Below are positions 1 to 10,927 of a stretch of 64,000 nucleotides of DNA, piece by piece. This stretch comes from Trachythela sp. YZ-2020. Lineage: Eukaryota > Cnidaria > Anthozoa > Malacalcyonacea > Clavulariidae. The position numbers were made by a program, and so were the translations under genes. Location: positions 8,646,001 through 8,710,000 of the forward strand of contig JADLSH010000395.1 of NCBI GenBank assembly GCA_016169945.1. The letters are read 5' to 3'. Numbering within the stretch: the stretch's first letter is position 1; each line of letters starts with the position of its first letter. Below the pieces are notes generated by a model. The model saw only the letters and a list, made by a program, of their open reading frames with translations. It did not search any database and had not been told where the DNA came from.

Positions 1-921
1 TGGCTATATAACCGGGAAAAAATCAATGGTTCACTATCAGCAACAGCTTGAACCTTGATGATGCGTACACGTCAGCGAAAGATGGTTGGATTATTTTGTG
101 GGCAGAAAGAATCCAAGACAAGTGAACGTCATCTAGGGGACCAAAACGAAGACGACCTGACGTTTTGCTTGATTCAAACGATGAAGGTACGCGTGTTCGA
201 ATTATTCACGTATTTTGATTAATAAACGATTTCAACTTAATTTACATTGTTTAAAAACACATTTATAGATACACCTACTCAATCCCGATCTGAGTTTGAA
301 TCAGATTGCAAAATTTAAGACAAAAGCACGTACAAGATACTCCGGAGTTCAAACTGAGAGTCTGGGCTAAAATGCTGGTAATGTACTACAATATTATCTT
401 CACATATACATGCATGTAATCATCTAACTTATTTTCACCACAACTAAATCTATACTTCTGTACTATCATTTTAAGGTTAACGGGACACACACCAGTGAGG
501 ACATGCCACCGAAAATCCCGTTTTTCACCAGCCAAAAACCAAAGAGTGCTCCGCGACAAACTGCAACAACAACGTGCAGTGGATCGGTGGAAGCAGTTCC
601 ACAGACTGTTCAACGTGGCGAAGATGACATGGAGGGAAAGGTATGGGCATGTTAATGTGTGAAATTCCTGATAGTTCTTATTTTTAAGTATCGGAGCTTC
701 ATGGGGCTATAATTAATCCTAAGTTAAATTTGCATTGTATTCTATTTGAAACGTATACAAACAGTCACAGTATTAATGTATTTTAATATACTATTTTTCA
801 GTTAAGAATGCGTTCAGGTATCATCCAACACCTGAAAGGTTTGGAAGAGTGTGGGATTCTCACGGCAGAACAGTTTGAGGAACAGAAGCAAAATCTTTTG
901 ACACAAATGTCAAATCTGTAA
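1..921 (+). pseudogene. 3' exons of an unidentified spliced gene (probably decayed)
   Basis: Four exon-like blocks read on the + strand: about 125-186 (ends AAG|GT), 269-377 (AG|AT to CTG|GT), 476-640 (AG|GT to AAG|GT) and 802-921 (AG|TT, ending in a TAA stop). The last three join in phase 0. They give a motif RVWAKML, then NGTHTSEDMPPKIPFF, then a C-terminal helix-rich tail containing LKGLEECGILTAEQFEEQK that ends MSNL. An AATAAA signal lies at 943-948. The motif order (aromatic/Trp-rich segment, Gly-Thr-His, Pro-Pro, coiled tail) resembles a repetitive unnamed cnidarian protein family as I remember it, but I cannot name it. Odd: in 269-377 the reading frame changes near 293-315, because the downstream frame meets TGA codons upstream. 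So either an exon boundary is misjudged or the copy is broken. The gene runs off the left edge. Confidence 0.45.
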
Positions 922-942
922 ATAGCTATACATATATGTAGA

Positions 943-948
943 AATAAA
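943..948 (+). promoter_or_regulatory. Polyadenylation signal AATAAA
   Basis: An exact AATAAA lies 22 bases after the TAA stop of the exon ending at 921, as expected for the 3' end of that transcript. The implied 3' UTR is very short. Confidence 0.4.
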
Positions 949-973
949 TACTATTTTTTATTCCTTAACATTG

Positions 974-1587
974 TTATGCGTATTCAGAATGCCGAATATA
1001 GTTTCGAATTTCTTCATCAGTCACTTGAAGAAATGAATACAGTACCATCAATTCTGGATCGGGTGAATCTTGCCAAGCAATGTCGTTCTGTCAAATATAA
1101 CTTTTCGACTGTGAAAATAGCTCCTCACAAGGCATGAAGTCAGGCGAATAGGGTGGCAAAAATATAAGAAGCGCGCCTGTAGCATTTATCGCATCAACAA
1201 CTTCTCATGTGTGGTGAATGGCTGCATTATCTGCAAGAATCGTAATAGTTATAGGCAAAATTTTAGACTAAGCGAAATTCTATAGGTTGTAAGTGGTCCG
1301 TTTACATGAGAACGGAACGAAGTCAAACTGGAATCAGTTCGTTTCGGTCATAGCATTATTTATAATAGATGTTTACATGAGACCGGGACGAAAATAACTT
1401 AGACCGGTCTGAAGTCTACATGGCCTAGCATAAGAAAATTTCGCAAATATTGAGTTATTGTTTTCGTTGATATTTGTAATAAGATGCTCACTTCGTCGAT
1501 TTGAAAGGCCAAGATTTCGGTCAACCAAATTACTCTCCATCGTAAGTCTTCTCTATATGCACGCGGCATTTTGACAATTACCTTCAC
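974..1587 (-). pseudogene. Tc1/mariner-like (IS630-superfamily) transposase remnant
   Basis: The start at 1587 gives a ~62-residue helix-turn-helix DNA-binding region (MPRAYREDLRWRVIWLTE...; STKTITQYLRNFL), as at the N terminus of these transposases. The other end, about 974-1245 read on the - strand, carries the C-terminal catalytic part: LADNAAIHH, then LPPYSPDFMPCEELFS, then ITDEE-like helices, ending at TAA (976-974). The DN and PPYSPDF...E blocks are the second Asp and final acidic segment of a DDE/D nuclease. The middle, with the first catalytic Asp, is missing. It is replaced by about 150 bases holding two near-identical direct repeats (about 1299-1322 and 1371-1394). Two in-frame TGA codons interrupt the catalytic part. 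It is clearly non-functional. Confidence 0.7.
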
Positions 1588-1589
1588 TC

Positions 1590-2272
1590 CTATAGTCCTG
1601 CAATAGTTAATTATGCGAAAAAAGACCTTGCGTTCCCATGATGCATTGCGCGCTCATAGTTTAACGTTTAAGGTTTTGAGTTTTCGAAGGACAACCTTTT
1701 TCGAATTAGCTGTATATGTGTTAATATCGTAATACTGCATAATCTATATTAACAATACCGTGCAATAACTGCATAAGCATATCTGCCTGGGCTTAGCTCA
1801 CATTACTTGTATATTGCACATGAACAAGTAATGAAAATTAACTGTAAAACTTACTAGCTTTCTCAGCGCTTATTAATCTATAAGGTTCGGTCACACGAGG
1901 CAACCAGTCACCTCCAGGGACTGGTCGCACGAGAAAGGTCACACGGCCGAGCGACATTTCTATGTGACAAGTCACAGTCAGCCGTGAAGTTGTGATGTTC
2001 TAGGATTGGTCACTATCAGTTTAATTTTGTCCCAGCGACTTGTACGTCGCATAATCTGCTCACTCGATTTTGTCTCCGCGGCAAATCGCATGCTGATTAC
2101 GCATGTTGATTTCAGGCGACCGGTCGCGGGGGACAAAAATTAGTCCCCGTGACAAGATTTTCACATATATCACACGATGAAATTTTTCCAGGCGATATGA
2201 CCAGTCCCTTGAACTTTTCGCCTATGTGCAAACTGAAATCGCCTGTCAGCTTTCGATCGCTAGTAAAAGCTC
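1590..2272. other. Non-coding interval with a possible small transposon
   Basis: No convincing gene. Between about 1885 and 2240 the words GGTCAC, GCGAC and CAGTCCC recur on both strands (for example CCAGGGACTGG at 1914-1924), as in a short non-autonomous element. I could not set its ends. Confidence 0.3.
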
Positions 2273-2316
2273 TAGGTACAAAGGTACAAAGGTACAAAGG
2301 TACAAAGGTACAAAGC
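2273..2316. repeat. 8-bp microsatellite (GGTACAAA)n
   Basis: About five tandem copies of GGTACAAA, followed by imperfect GCCGGAGCC words up to about 2420. This is a simple tandem repeat with no coding role. Confidence 0.85.
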
Positions 2317-2552
2317 CGAGCCGAATAATATCCGCTATTATGTGGTTAGTCTCTATCCTCTAAGTTGCGAACCTACAAAGCCGGAGCCGGATATTTAAGC
2401 TGTATGCAGTCGGAGCCGGAGCTGAAAAACCAGAGTTTGCACATACCTAGACGGTAGATTTTATTCAGTAAAAATAGTAGATTATTAAAAATAACTGGTC
2501 GTTAGCATATGTTTTGCAGATCGTTGTTGTGACTTTTTGTCGAAACGTTTAG

Positions 2553-4154
2553 GTTGATACGACCATTCCTTCTAGAGTTGCTGATGTGATCAATAATACC
2601 TTTCTTAAGCCGATGGAAGATTACGAAGCCTTAAACCATGTGGTTGTGAATTTACTGTTGCAGGAAATTCCCCAAGAGAACTCTCCTTTTGAAACCAATA
2701 TTGCCACAATTGAGTCTGTTTATGACAAACTCGCCGCCTTGAATCCTGCCAAAGCTTCCGGACCAGATAATATTAGGAACTGGTACTTAAAGGAATATGG
2801 CTATATTCTTGCTTCGCCGATTTCGAATATCTTAAACGCGTCTTTCGCTGAACAATCTTTACCTGCAGAGTGGAAACGCGCTAACATTACTCCAATCCCC
2901 AAACAAAAGCCTGTACAGGACATAAACAAGCACCTCAGACCAATTTCATTAACATCTGTTGTGTCTAAGATAGCTGAAGAATTCATTGTCGAGAAATTTG
3001 TTGCTCCTTCTATTTTGAGTATTGTCGACGCGAACCAATTTGGCGGAATTCCACGCTCGTCCGCCACCCTGGCATTAATCAGTATGATCGATTCATGGGC
3101 AAAAGCTACCGACGGTAATGGTGGTGCTGTCCGTATTTTGCTTTTTGATTATAGGAAAGCCTTCGATTTGGTAGACCATCGTATCCTCGCGAGTAAAATC
3201 TCAGCACTGTGTATGCCAACTTTTGTGAAACGCTGGGTCATTGACTTTTTAATGAATAGGGAGCAATGAGTAAAACTTTCGAAGGACTGTTTTTCAAAAT
3301 GGGGCCGTGTTCCCTCTGGAGTACCTCAGGGAACTAAGTTAGGACCGTGGCTGTTCGTTCTAATGATTAATGATCTTGCTCTGAATAACGTTGTTGACGA
3401 CACGTCTGTATCTGAAGTAGTACCCAAACACAGTTCCAGCGATATACAAGTAACTGCAGATCATGTTCAAAAGTGGTCTGAGGAGAATCGGCTTTAACTG
3501 AACGAGTCAAAGTGCAAAGAAATTGTTATTCATTTTGGTCGAAGGAATCTCACCTTTCCGAAAGTAAAACTCAACCACTGTGAAATGGAAGTTGTACACC
3601 ATGCCAAGATTTTAGGTCTAACGATTAGCAACGACCTTTGCTGGAATGAGCATATAAATAATATTATTAAGAAAGCAAACAAACGATTCTTTTTCATAAT
3701 CCAACTCAAACGTGCTAAAGTTCCACCTGATGATATTGTCCTTTTTTATGCCACCTGTGTCCGGCCTGTTCTCGAATTTAGTTCTCAAGTGTACCATTAC
3801 GCTCTTCCAGAATACCTCAGTAAAGCATTGGAGCGTGTTCAAAGACGAGTTCTCTCGATTATATATCCTGGTCAACCTTACCCTGTTCAGTTAACTTTGT
3901 GTAACTTAGAATCTCTATTTGACAGGCGACAATCTGCGTGTGTGAAGCTTTTTAACCAAGTGCATTCAGACCCTGAACATAAACTAGCTCATCTTCTTCC
4001 AAGTAAAAACGATAATCGATATAATCTGAGAAGATCTAGATTTTATAATATAGTTAAACATAAGACTAATAGATATGGTAAAACTTTTATCCCTTTTCTG
4101 CTCGTAACATTGATTTTGTCTAAAGACGGGCATTCAGTAACGAGTTTTATATAG
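2553..4154 (+). pseudogene. CR1/L2-like LINE reverse transcriptase, two in-frame stops
   Basis: One + strand frame is open from about 2553 to 4154 except for TGA at 3267-3269 and TAA at 3495-3497. It covers the end of the linker and the reverse transcriptase fingers and palm (KASGPDNIRNWYLKE, LRPISLTSVVSKIAEE, LLFDYRKAFDLVDH), then GVPQGTKLGPWLFVLMIND. The catalytic Asp pair is in NVVDDTSV. The usual residues just before this box are missing, so a small deletion is likely. The C-terminal thumb region has LGLTISNDLCWNEHI and ends in an Arg/Asn-rich tail. There is no endonuclease region upstream, so the copy is 5' truncated. Same family type as the fragment at 38545. Assignment to the CR1/L2/Jockey group is by motif pattern only. 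Confidence 0.8.
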
Positions 4155-6287
4155 ACTTGTAGTTTCAGTAATTAAGTAATTACAGTTGATGTATATATAT
4201 AATTTTTATACCAAAGGCCAATGTAAATAATCACGCAATTCAGCTATTTAGCTGCAATATTTTGGCAATGCTGACATCAGCGCATTCAGTTCAAAGGTCG
4301 CGGAAAGCTATTTCTTTCACACAATTCGACGTGTTAGGCTTGGTTAAGCTTTAAATGTGATATCTACGTCATTTTGTGTGTAAATCTAACCATTTTGATT
4401 AAAATTCGGCTTTCTTCGGGCCTTAGTATTCTGGCCGCCATGTTGGTGTACCAAAGTGGTACACCAACAAAGCGTCCCCGTACTAATCACTACTAATCAA
4501 GCAAACATTTGACATTTTAATTTCCCCACAGTTCAGCCACCAAAAACGCAATCGCTCCCAAATTTTGGCTCTAGGTATATTTTTGCCTGCTCTATGCAAA
4601 ACATAGAAAATATTACACTAAAATAAGCTGTAAAAAAAGCCGTGACATCAGTGAAAACGATCTATAGAAAGTTGTTACGCCCAACTGATTACCCCTTAGT
4701 ATTGCATTCACATCAGTAGTGACGTGTAGTGACGTGTAATCTTGAAGAGCCAATCAAAATTCGTTATAACCTATGGCGGCAATTTCGTCCAATCACGCAA
4801 TAGAACTAACAAAAACCGTGTATCAAGCAACTAAATGATTTTACTGCATTGGAGCTTGGGGCATTCGAAAAGCTTTACCGTTCGAATTCGATCAACGTTG
4901 TAGTGCGAACATCGAAGTGAATGTTGAAAAAGAATCAACTACTCTAGATGTAGGTTTGCGTTTTGTGTTAGTATATAGTTCTAAAGAAATGGTAAGCTAT
5001 ACTACTATAATGGAGTTTTTCTTTTTTAGTCGTTTTCCTTTCGCTGTGATTTTGTGAGAGCCCGGCCAAACCGAAGGTGAAGGCACGAAGCCGAAGGCGA
5101 AAGCAAACTCGTCTGTGAAAAGTAAGTTTTCTGTGTTTTAAACGCGCAATTTAATAGAGCACGAAAGCTAAAACTTACATCAACAGTTGGGAAAAGACAA
5201 AGTTCGATATTACAGTCAATTTGCATGAGAATTTCGGACCTTTTAGGAAACGATTTTTAGTTTTCCAACTGAAAAACTATAACACTTTAGTAGAAATTGT
5301 GAGGTGTCTATTGCTTTTCCTGCATTCTGATTGGTCCAAATTGAGCCTCTAAAAAGTGATAGTCACTGCCCAGTGACTATCACTTTTTTTCAAAATGGCT
5401 TCTTCGCAAGCTGCCGAATTTAAAACAAAAATCGGGTTTTTGAGCCTGATTAAAAGTTTTAAATGAAAAAAACTGCCGCTAAATTCAAGGAGGATATATT
5501 TTTGACATTTTTAAAGGTAAGCGATAACAAATACACTATTTTTCTTCCATGAAAGGCAGCGTTTTCTCGCTGTTGATATGTACATGTATAAAACTTTTTC
5601 CGTACGGCTCAACCACTCAACTGTTTATTTTGAAAATTATTCGTTTTATCCTCATTTATATCGTTATATTCAGCAAAAACCTAGCTGTGATATATTTTTA
5701 AAACCATTCTACTTTGTATTTGAGCCCTTCCAAAGTATTTTTCTCACGAAATTGTTTGTTTTTGTTTCGCTTTGATATGTTTTTGACACTCGTCTTTTGC
5801 CGGCATGTTTTTAATAACCGGTCGCTGAGAAAAGCGCTGAATTTTGTCCTATAGCCTTTTCAACTGACCTCATAACTTTCTCCCCTTCGGCGACTAATTG
5901 TTAAATGGACTATGGTCTATGCTACAACAACAAAACTGCAATGTCGGCACTTGTTCGTTAATCTTGGCATCTTGCATTGCAAAAACGATACCTTACGCAA
6001 ACAATTGAAATGTTCCGTCCGTTTTACTGCGATTATTGGCCCAATTCTTTGCTGACAAAGCTAATTTAATTTGCGCATTTTGTGTGAAAAACACTAGTGT
6101 AATATGTCGTGGTTCTCAAGCTGTACTATTACAATACCCGTACGGGGTCCATCATGCATGTCATATGCTGTCTTTTCCATCACTAAAACTGCCTCTCCTA
6201 TATAATAGGATAGTCCACAGTTTCTTTAAATTTTCTTTTTTATATGTTCAGGTTGGAAATCGTATTCTTAAGCTGCGTACTGGTAAA
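4155..6287. other. Non-coding interval with two perfect short hairpins
   Basis: No gene recognised. There is an 11-bp perfect inverted repeat around AAAGT (4442-4468, arms GTTGGTGTACC) and an 18-bp perfect inverted repeat with a 2-base loop (5351-5388, arms AAAAAGTGATAGTCACTG). The rest is AT-rich unique-looking sequence. Confidence 0.5.
5351..5388. repeat. Perfect 18-bp palindrome
   Basis: AAAAAGTGATAGTCACTG is followed by CC and then its exact reverse complement. This could form a cruciform or an RNA hairpin, or be a tiny transposon footprint. Confidence 0.8.
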
Positions 6288-6329
6288 ATGGCGGACCAAA
6301 AAGAAACCCGTAGTAGTCGTCGAATAAAA
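6288..6329 (+). CDS. Candidate first coding exon, unidentified gene
   Basis: ATG in a good context (AAAATGGCGG) opens MADQKETRSSRRIK and runs straight into a strong donor (AAAA|GTAAGT at 6330). It ends in phase 0, which fits the start of the exon-like block at 7301-7382. Fourteen codons are too few to identify a product. It could equally be part of a dispersed repeat, since ATGGCGGAC-type starts recur at 7125 and in an inverted copy near 17785. Confidence 0.3.
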
Positions 6330-7084
6330 GTAAGTTCTCAATATTAAATTTTCCTTCGCATATAGCCCCTATAGGTGAAAAAAATGAAAAATGTGCTGGT
6401 GGTAATCATGTCTATAAAATGGTATCTATACAACTCATAAGTCATGTGTCAGATTTTGCGCTAAAATTAAAAATTGTTCAGACAACTGACAACATCTCGT
6501 TGTATGGCATGCGTCTATATATATGAGCCAAACTGGTCTTTCTCATTAAACAGTCAATTTTTAACACAAAAATAGGCAAATGGTTTAGTTTGAAAAGGTC
6601 TAGCTTTGAAAAAAAGACAGACGCGAGCGGGAGGAAGGCCTTCGACCTTCGATCTGATTTGTTTGGCCTTCGACAATGACCTTGCTTACTACTCTTCCAA
6701 GGTCAAGGTCACAAAATACAATGATGTAACATGATTATAGATGGGCGATGTTTTCTTGTTGTTTATTTGAAGTTGTTTACAATTTTTGTGCCTATTGTGA
6801 ACTTTTCTGCCCTTGCGAAAGTTAGAAAAGTAAAAATAAATAAATAAATGAAAAAGATAAGTCTTACGACAACAATAGGACAACATAGGTCATAGCGACG
6901 ATGCTTATTCAATGGCGAAAAACACTATTTTATTGTGATTTTAACTACAAATAACAGAGGGAATAGACTAGATTTATCAAGGAAAGGATTGTTTTGTATT
7001 ATTTGGCAAGATTGAAAGGTTTTCCCGGGTTTATTCTCGTTTCCTAGGATACGGCAAATGGGCAATTCCAGCTATAGCAAAGCA

Positions 7085-7700
7085 TGCTGGGCAAAATGAT
7101 TCTTCTATTTCGTGCCAAATGGCGGACGGAAAATGTGTATTTTACACAAAGTTATATTTTTAATTTGTTATGATTTATCTTTCGCTTCAAAGACTGGTTT
7201 AAAAGTTCTACTTTTACCAGAGATTATCAGGACTCTTAAACGTAAGTTTCGGTGAAATACATTCGATAATTAGTGAGAAATTGTTTTCGAGTTGACACAG
7301 GACTCAGGAGTGAAGCAAATTTGGCAAAAAGCTGGCTTCGAAAACTACTCTGTCGCACATTCTGAAGTAAATAAAGTGGTTGGTAAGAAGACAATTTACC
7401 CCTTCAAATGGAGCTGTGTAACCAAGGAATCTAGATTTTAATATGTTTTTATGTATTTCTGACTTACGTATTTGATTTCTACGTACAGGTAGACAGGTAG
7501 TTTCAGTTTGTAGTTTGTCACGAAAACAAACGGGTTTACACCAGCGATTTTCTTGTTATTTCCGAACAGTATTGACTGTAAAATACTTTTGCTTTGCTGT
7601 TGACTTTAGCTTGGCTATATTTTTGGTTGTGGCCACATGTGTTTATAGAATAGTCGCAAAAATTAGTGTTTTGGTTGCTGTGTGTATGCAAATAAAGGTT
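7085..7700 (+). repeat. Dispersed repeat, inverted partner at about 17440-17830
   Basis: Blocks around 7125-7235 (ATGGCGGACGGAAAATGTGT onward) and 7560-7665 (CTTTGCTGTTGACTTTAGCT onward) reappear on the opposite strand at about 17665-17785 and 17440-17545. Order and spacing are broadly kept. The two copies face each other 10 kb apart and flank the Gypsy element. The candidate exon at 7301-7382 lies between the shared blocks. Confidence 0.6.
7301..7382 (+). CDS. Candidate internal exon, unidentified gene
   Basis: Flanked by GACACAG| and |GTAAGA. The frame opening DSGVKQIWQKAGFENY is open through the 82 bases and ends in phase 1. The entry phase (0) matches the candidate exon ending at 6329. 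No further exon was found before the Gypsy element at 7784, which would interrupt or lie in an intron of this gene. No family recognised. Confidence 0.3.
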
Positions 7701-7783
7701 GTATTTTTAAGAACCTCCCATTAAAATAACTGAAAATATATTATATGCAAAAGCCCTTTGTCTGCCCACTACTCCATACATTG

Positions 7784-8141
7784 TGTAACATGTTTACCGA
7801 GAATAATCACACAAAGAGTCAACGTTATATGACTTTTATTTGTAAGAACAGTGAACATTACAAGACGAAGACTGAATCAGAAGACCTCCTGTCTACGGAG
7901 TATGTTATTATTTTATATCATTGTGGTAAGCGCCACATGTCAAGCTGGAAAACGATGATAAGATACTATCTATGTTTACAAAGCTGGAACACCATGATAC
8001 AGATACTATCTATGTTTACAAAGCTGATCAAATAGTATAAACCACAAAGAATGCGGTTTCTCTAGGTTAAGGGGTTTCCTATTCTAATTTACATTAAATG
8101 CGCAGAAACCGCGTAGATTATATTAAACTAATATCGGTACA
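7784..8141 (-). repeat. Gypsy 3' LTR (358 bp)
   Basis: Starts TGTAACATGT and ends GGTACA. It matches 15041-15269 except for one substitution near the start (GTTATATG versus GCTATATG) and a 129-bp block present only here, which includes a second copy of GATACTATCTATGTTTACAA. The adjacent - strand purine-rich tract (AAGGTGGGAAG, in 8142-8156) is the expected plus-strand primer. Confidence 0.9.
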
Positions 8142-8251
8142 TTACTTCCCACCTTAGGTTCTCGTCCTCGAGAACTAATTATGGTATACAAAAACGAAGT
8201 TAGTTACAGCATTTATTGAATAATATTATATTCCATACGACTGACCTATCA

Positions 8252-9844
8252 TTATGGAACGTAATCTTGTTGCCAAGCAGGTGGTTGAATAACCTGTCGG
8301 AGATTACGTGGTCTTACCCGTAAGGGAGGAGCTTGTCTATCTGGCAATTGTGGTTGATCATTGTCTGGCTCCACAACCTGAATTTCACCTGTTTCCTTAT
8401 AAGGGCAAACTAACTCTCCCCTAGAAGCCGAAATACTACCAGGCTTAAGATTGTTGTGATGGACAACAGTTTCTTTGCCATCACTAGATCTTATCCGGTA
8501 GTCTACCCCCATTTTCCTTACAACTGTATAGGGACCCAACCAGGATTTTCCCAATTTCCCTTTCTTGGGACGATGTAGCCATACCGTCTGACCCGGATAA
8601 AAGGCTTTCCAATTGATGCTCTTGTCATACTGCTGTTTCTGTCTGGTGCGTGCAGTTCCTAAATGCTCCTTAGCAATTTGTCGAATGGTCCTAAGTGTGT
8701 TGCGCAGTGAATTTGAAAATTCGTGTTGAGTCATGGAATTTGTCAGTGGCATACCTAATTCTAGCTCAATCGGAAGCTTTGGTTGGCAACCAAACACCAT
8801 TTCGTATGGCGAAAAGCCAGAAGACTCATGTTTGCTTGTGTTATATGCATAAACTATTGGATCAAGCCACAAGTCCCAATCACTTTGATTTTTCGAAACG
8901 AATGCACTTAACATATGTTGTAAAGTTCGATTTTGTCTCTCTACTAAACCGTCGCAACTAGGGTGATAGCTTGTTGTGCGTGACTTGTGAATGCCCATTA
9001 TCTCACAAACGGAGTGTATTAAATTACTTTCAAAATTTCTCCCTTGATCAGAATGTAAGACAGTAGGTGGGCCAAAAGGGGAAAAGATCTTACTTACCAA
9101 AATTTCTGCTACCGTGCTTGCCTTTTGGTCTTTGGTGGGAAAAGCCTCACACCATTTTGTAAAATTATCCATGCACACTAAAATATGTTTGTTGCCCCGG
9201 GATGTTTCCCTCATGGGGCCCATGTAATCCATGGACCAAAACGTAAATGGCTCACTTACTTCAATAGGTTTTAGAGGAGCCTTTGGAAGAGAGCTGGGTG
9301 ATTTACTAGCAGTACAAACATGACATGACTTTACATAATCGTCAACAGATTGTCGCATATTTGGCCAATAAAACCGTTCTACAGTGCGTTCAAGTGTGTG
9401 TGTGATGCCTAGATGCCCAGCACAGGGGTTATCATGCACGCCAGCAAGAATATGCGAAATTAAGGACTCTGGAACAACAATTCTAGTTCGTGAAAAATTA
9501 CTTTGTCTTTTCTTTCGTGCGTGTAAGACAAGTAACCCATTTTGTAAGAATATTTGTTTATAACGTCCCCTATATTGCCTAAGTCGACCTGATGACATTT
9601 GTGCAAGTGCCTGACATACGGGTACCTTGTTTCTCTTAAGTTCAATAAGCTTTGTTATACATTTGTCTTCACTCTGTGCTTTGGCTAAATTGAACGTGGG
9701 ATCTACTGATGTAGAAGACAAATAGGATTCCTTATCTTGCACACATTTTGTTTCGGAAACGTTTTTCAATATACCTATATTTTTTATGGTGACAACACCT
9801 AAGTTATTGCATGTATCTAATGTAGATTGTGAGTTTTTGTTCAC
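8252..9844 (-). pseudogene. Gypsy pol, integrase part
   Basis: About 530 residues in frame. The N-terminal zinc-binding HHCC region is visible (GHLGITHTLERTVERFYWP, then SCHVCTASK). The DDE core has WSMDYMGP, LHSDQGRNFES and YHPSCDGLVERQNRT. The C-terminal GPY/F-like segment is SWLGPYTVVRKMG. No chromodomain is seen. This stretch is in the same frame as the RNase H part and separated from it only by TAA at 9860-9862, so pol was one reading frame cut by a nonsense change. Function in the element is insertion of cDNA into the host chromosome. Confidence 0.9.
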
Positions 9845-9859
9845 TTGAATAACTATTTC

Positions 9860-10927
9860 TTATGTTTCGGTAGTGTTTTGTGAATCAGAATGCAACGTAG
9901 TTACTGTAGCTGAAACCTGTGAGGCTGTGCTGGGTAAATTTTCGCTAACAGGACTAAGTCGTGACAGAGCATCTGCATTATCATGGGCAGTCCCTGCACG
10001 ATACTTAACTGTAAAATTAAATTCCTGTAAATCCATGATCCATCTGGCTAGGCGCCCTTTTGGCTCCATGGTATGTAACCAACGAAGGGCATTGTGATCA
10101 GTAACTACTGTGAAGGAGCGACCCAGTAAATATACTCTAAAATGTTTAGTTGCATACACTATGGCATATGCCTCTTTTTCTGTAGTTGAATATCGATGTT
10201 CACGTTCAGAAAGTGACTGAGAAGCATAAGCTACAACCCGTTCGCGACCTAAATCATCTTTTTGAGATAAAACGGCCCCGACACCAAAGTCCGATGCGTC
10301 TGTGTGAAGTATAAATTTGCGGTCTAAGTTAGGATAAATCAATACTGGTGCGGAGCAAAGCAACCGCTTAAGAGTATTGAACGAATTAGAACACTGCTCA
10401 TTCCAAATAAATGGTTTGCCAGTTTTCGTCAACTCCGTGAGCGGAGCAGCAACACTTGCAAAATTAGGTATAAATCTCCTGTAGTACCCGGCTAAACCAA
10501 GAAAACTTCGCACCTCTTTGACAGAACATGGTGCCGCCAAAGTCATAACTGCCTTAACTTTTGCTGGGTTGGGCTGAACCCCCGATGCCGATATCAAATG
10601 TCCTAAGAACGAAACTTTCTGAGCGGCAAAAGTGCATTTGGATAATTTCGCACATAAATTATATTCACGAAATCTCGATAACACTGCGTGAAGACGAGCG
10701 CAATGTTCGTCAATGTCATTTGCGTATACTATGACATCATCTAAGTAACACAGGCAAATTTCAAATGTCAAACCTGAAAGGACTATCTCAATGGTTCTCT
10801 CAAAGGTGGAAGGGGCTGTTTTCAATCCAAATGGCATGCGTAAAAACTCATACAACCCATTATGTGTTGCAAAAGCAGTCTTTTTGCGGTCCTTGGGCCT
10901 AACAGTATGGCACGTTTTTACGGTCAA
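9860..10927 (-). pseudogene. Gypsy pol, reverse transcriptase palm to RNase H
   Basis: It starts inside the reverse transcriptase just after the DNA-element insertion. The visible motifs are KTAFATHNGLYEF, PFGLKTAPSTFER and the catalytic box CYLDDVIVYA. RNase H follows with FILHTDASDFGVGAVLSQ, EHRYSTTEKEAYAIVYA, VTDHNALRWL and NADALSR, so the acidic residues look intact. The 5' part of the domain lies beyond the insert at 12936-13631. Confidence 0.9.
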
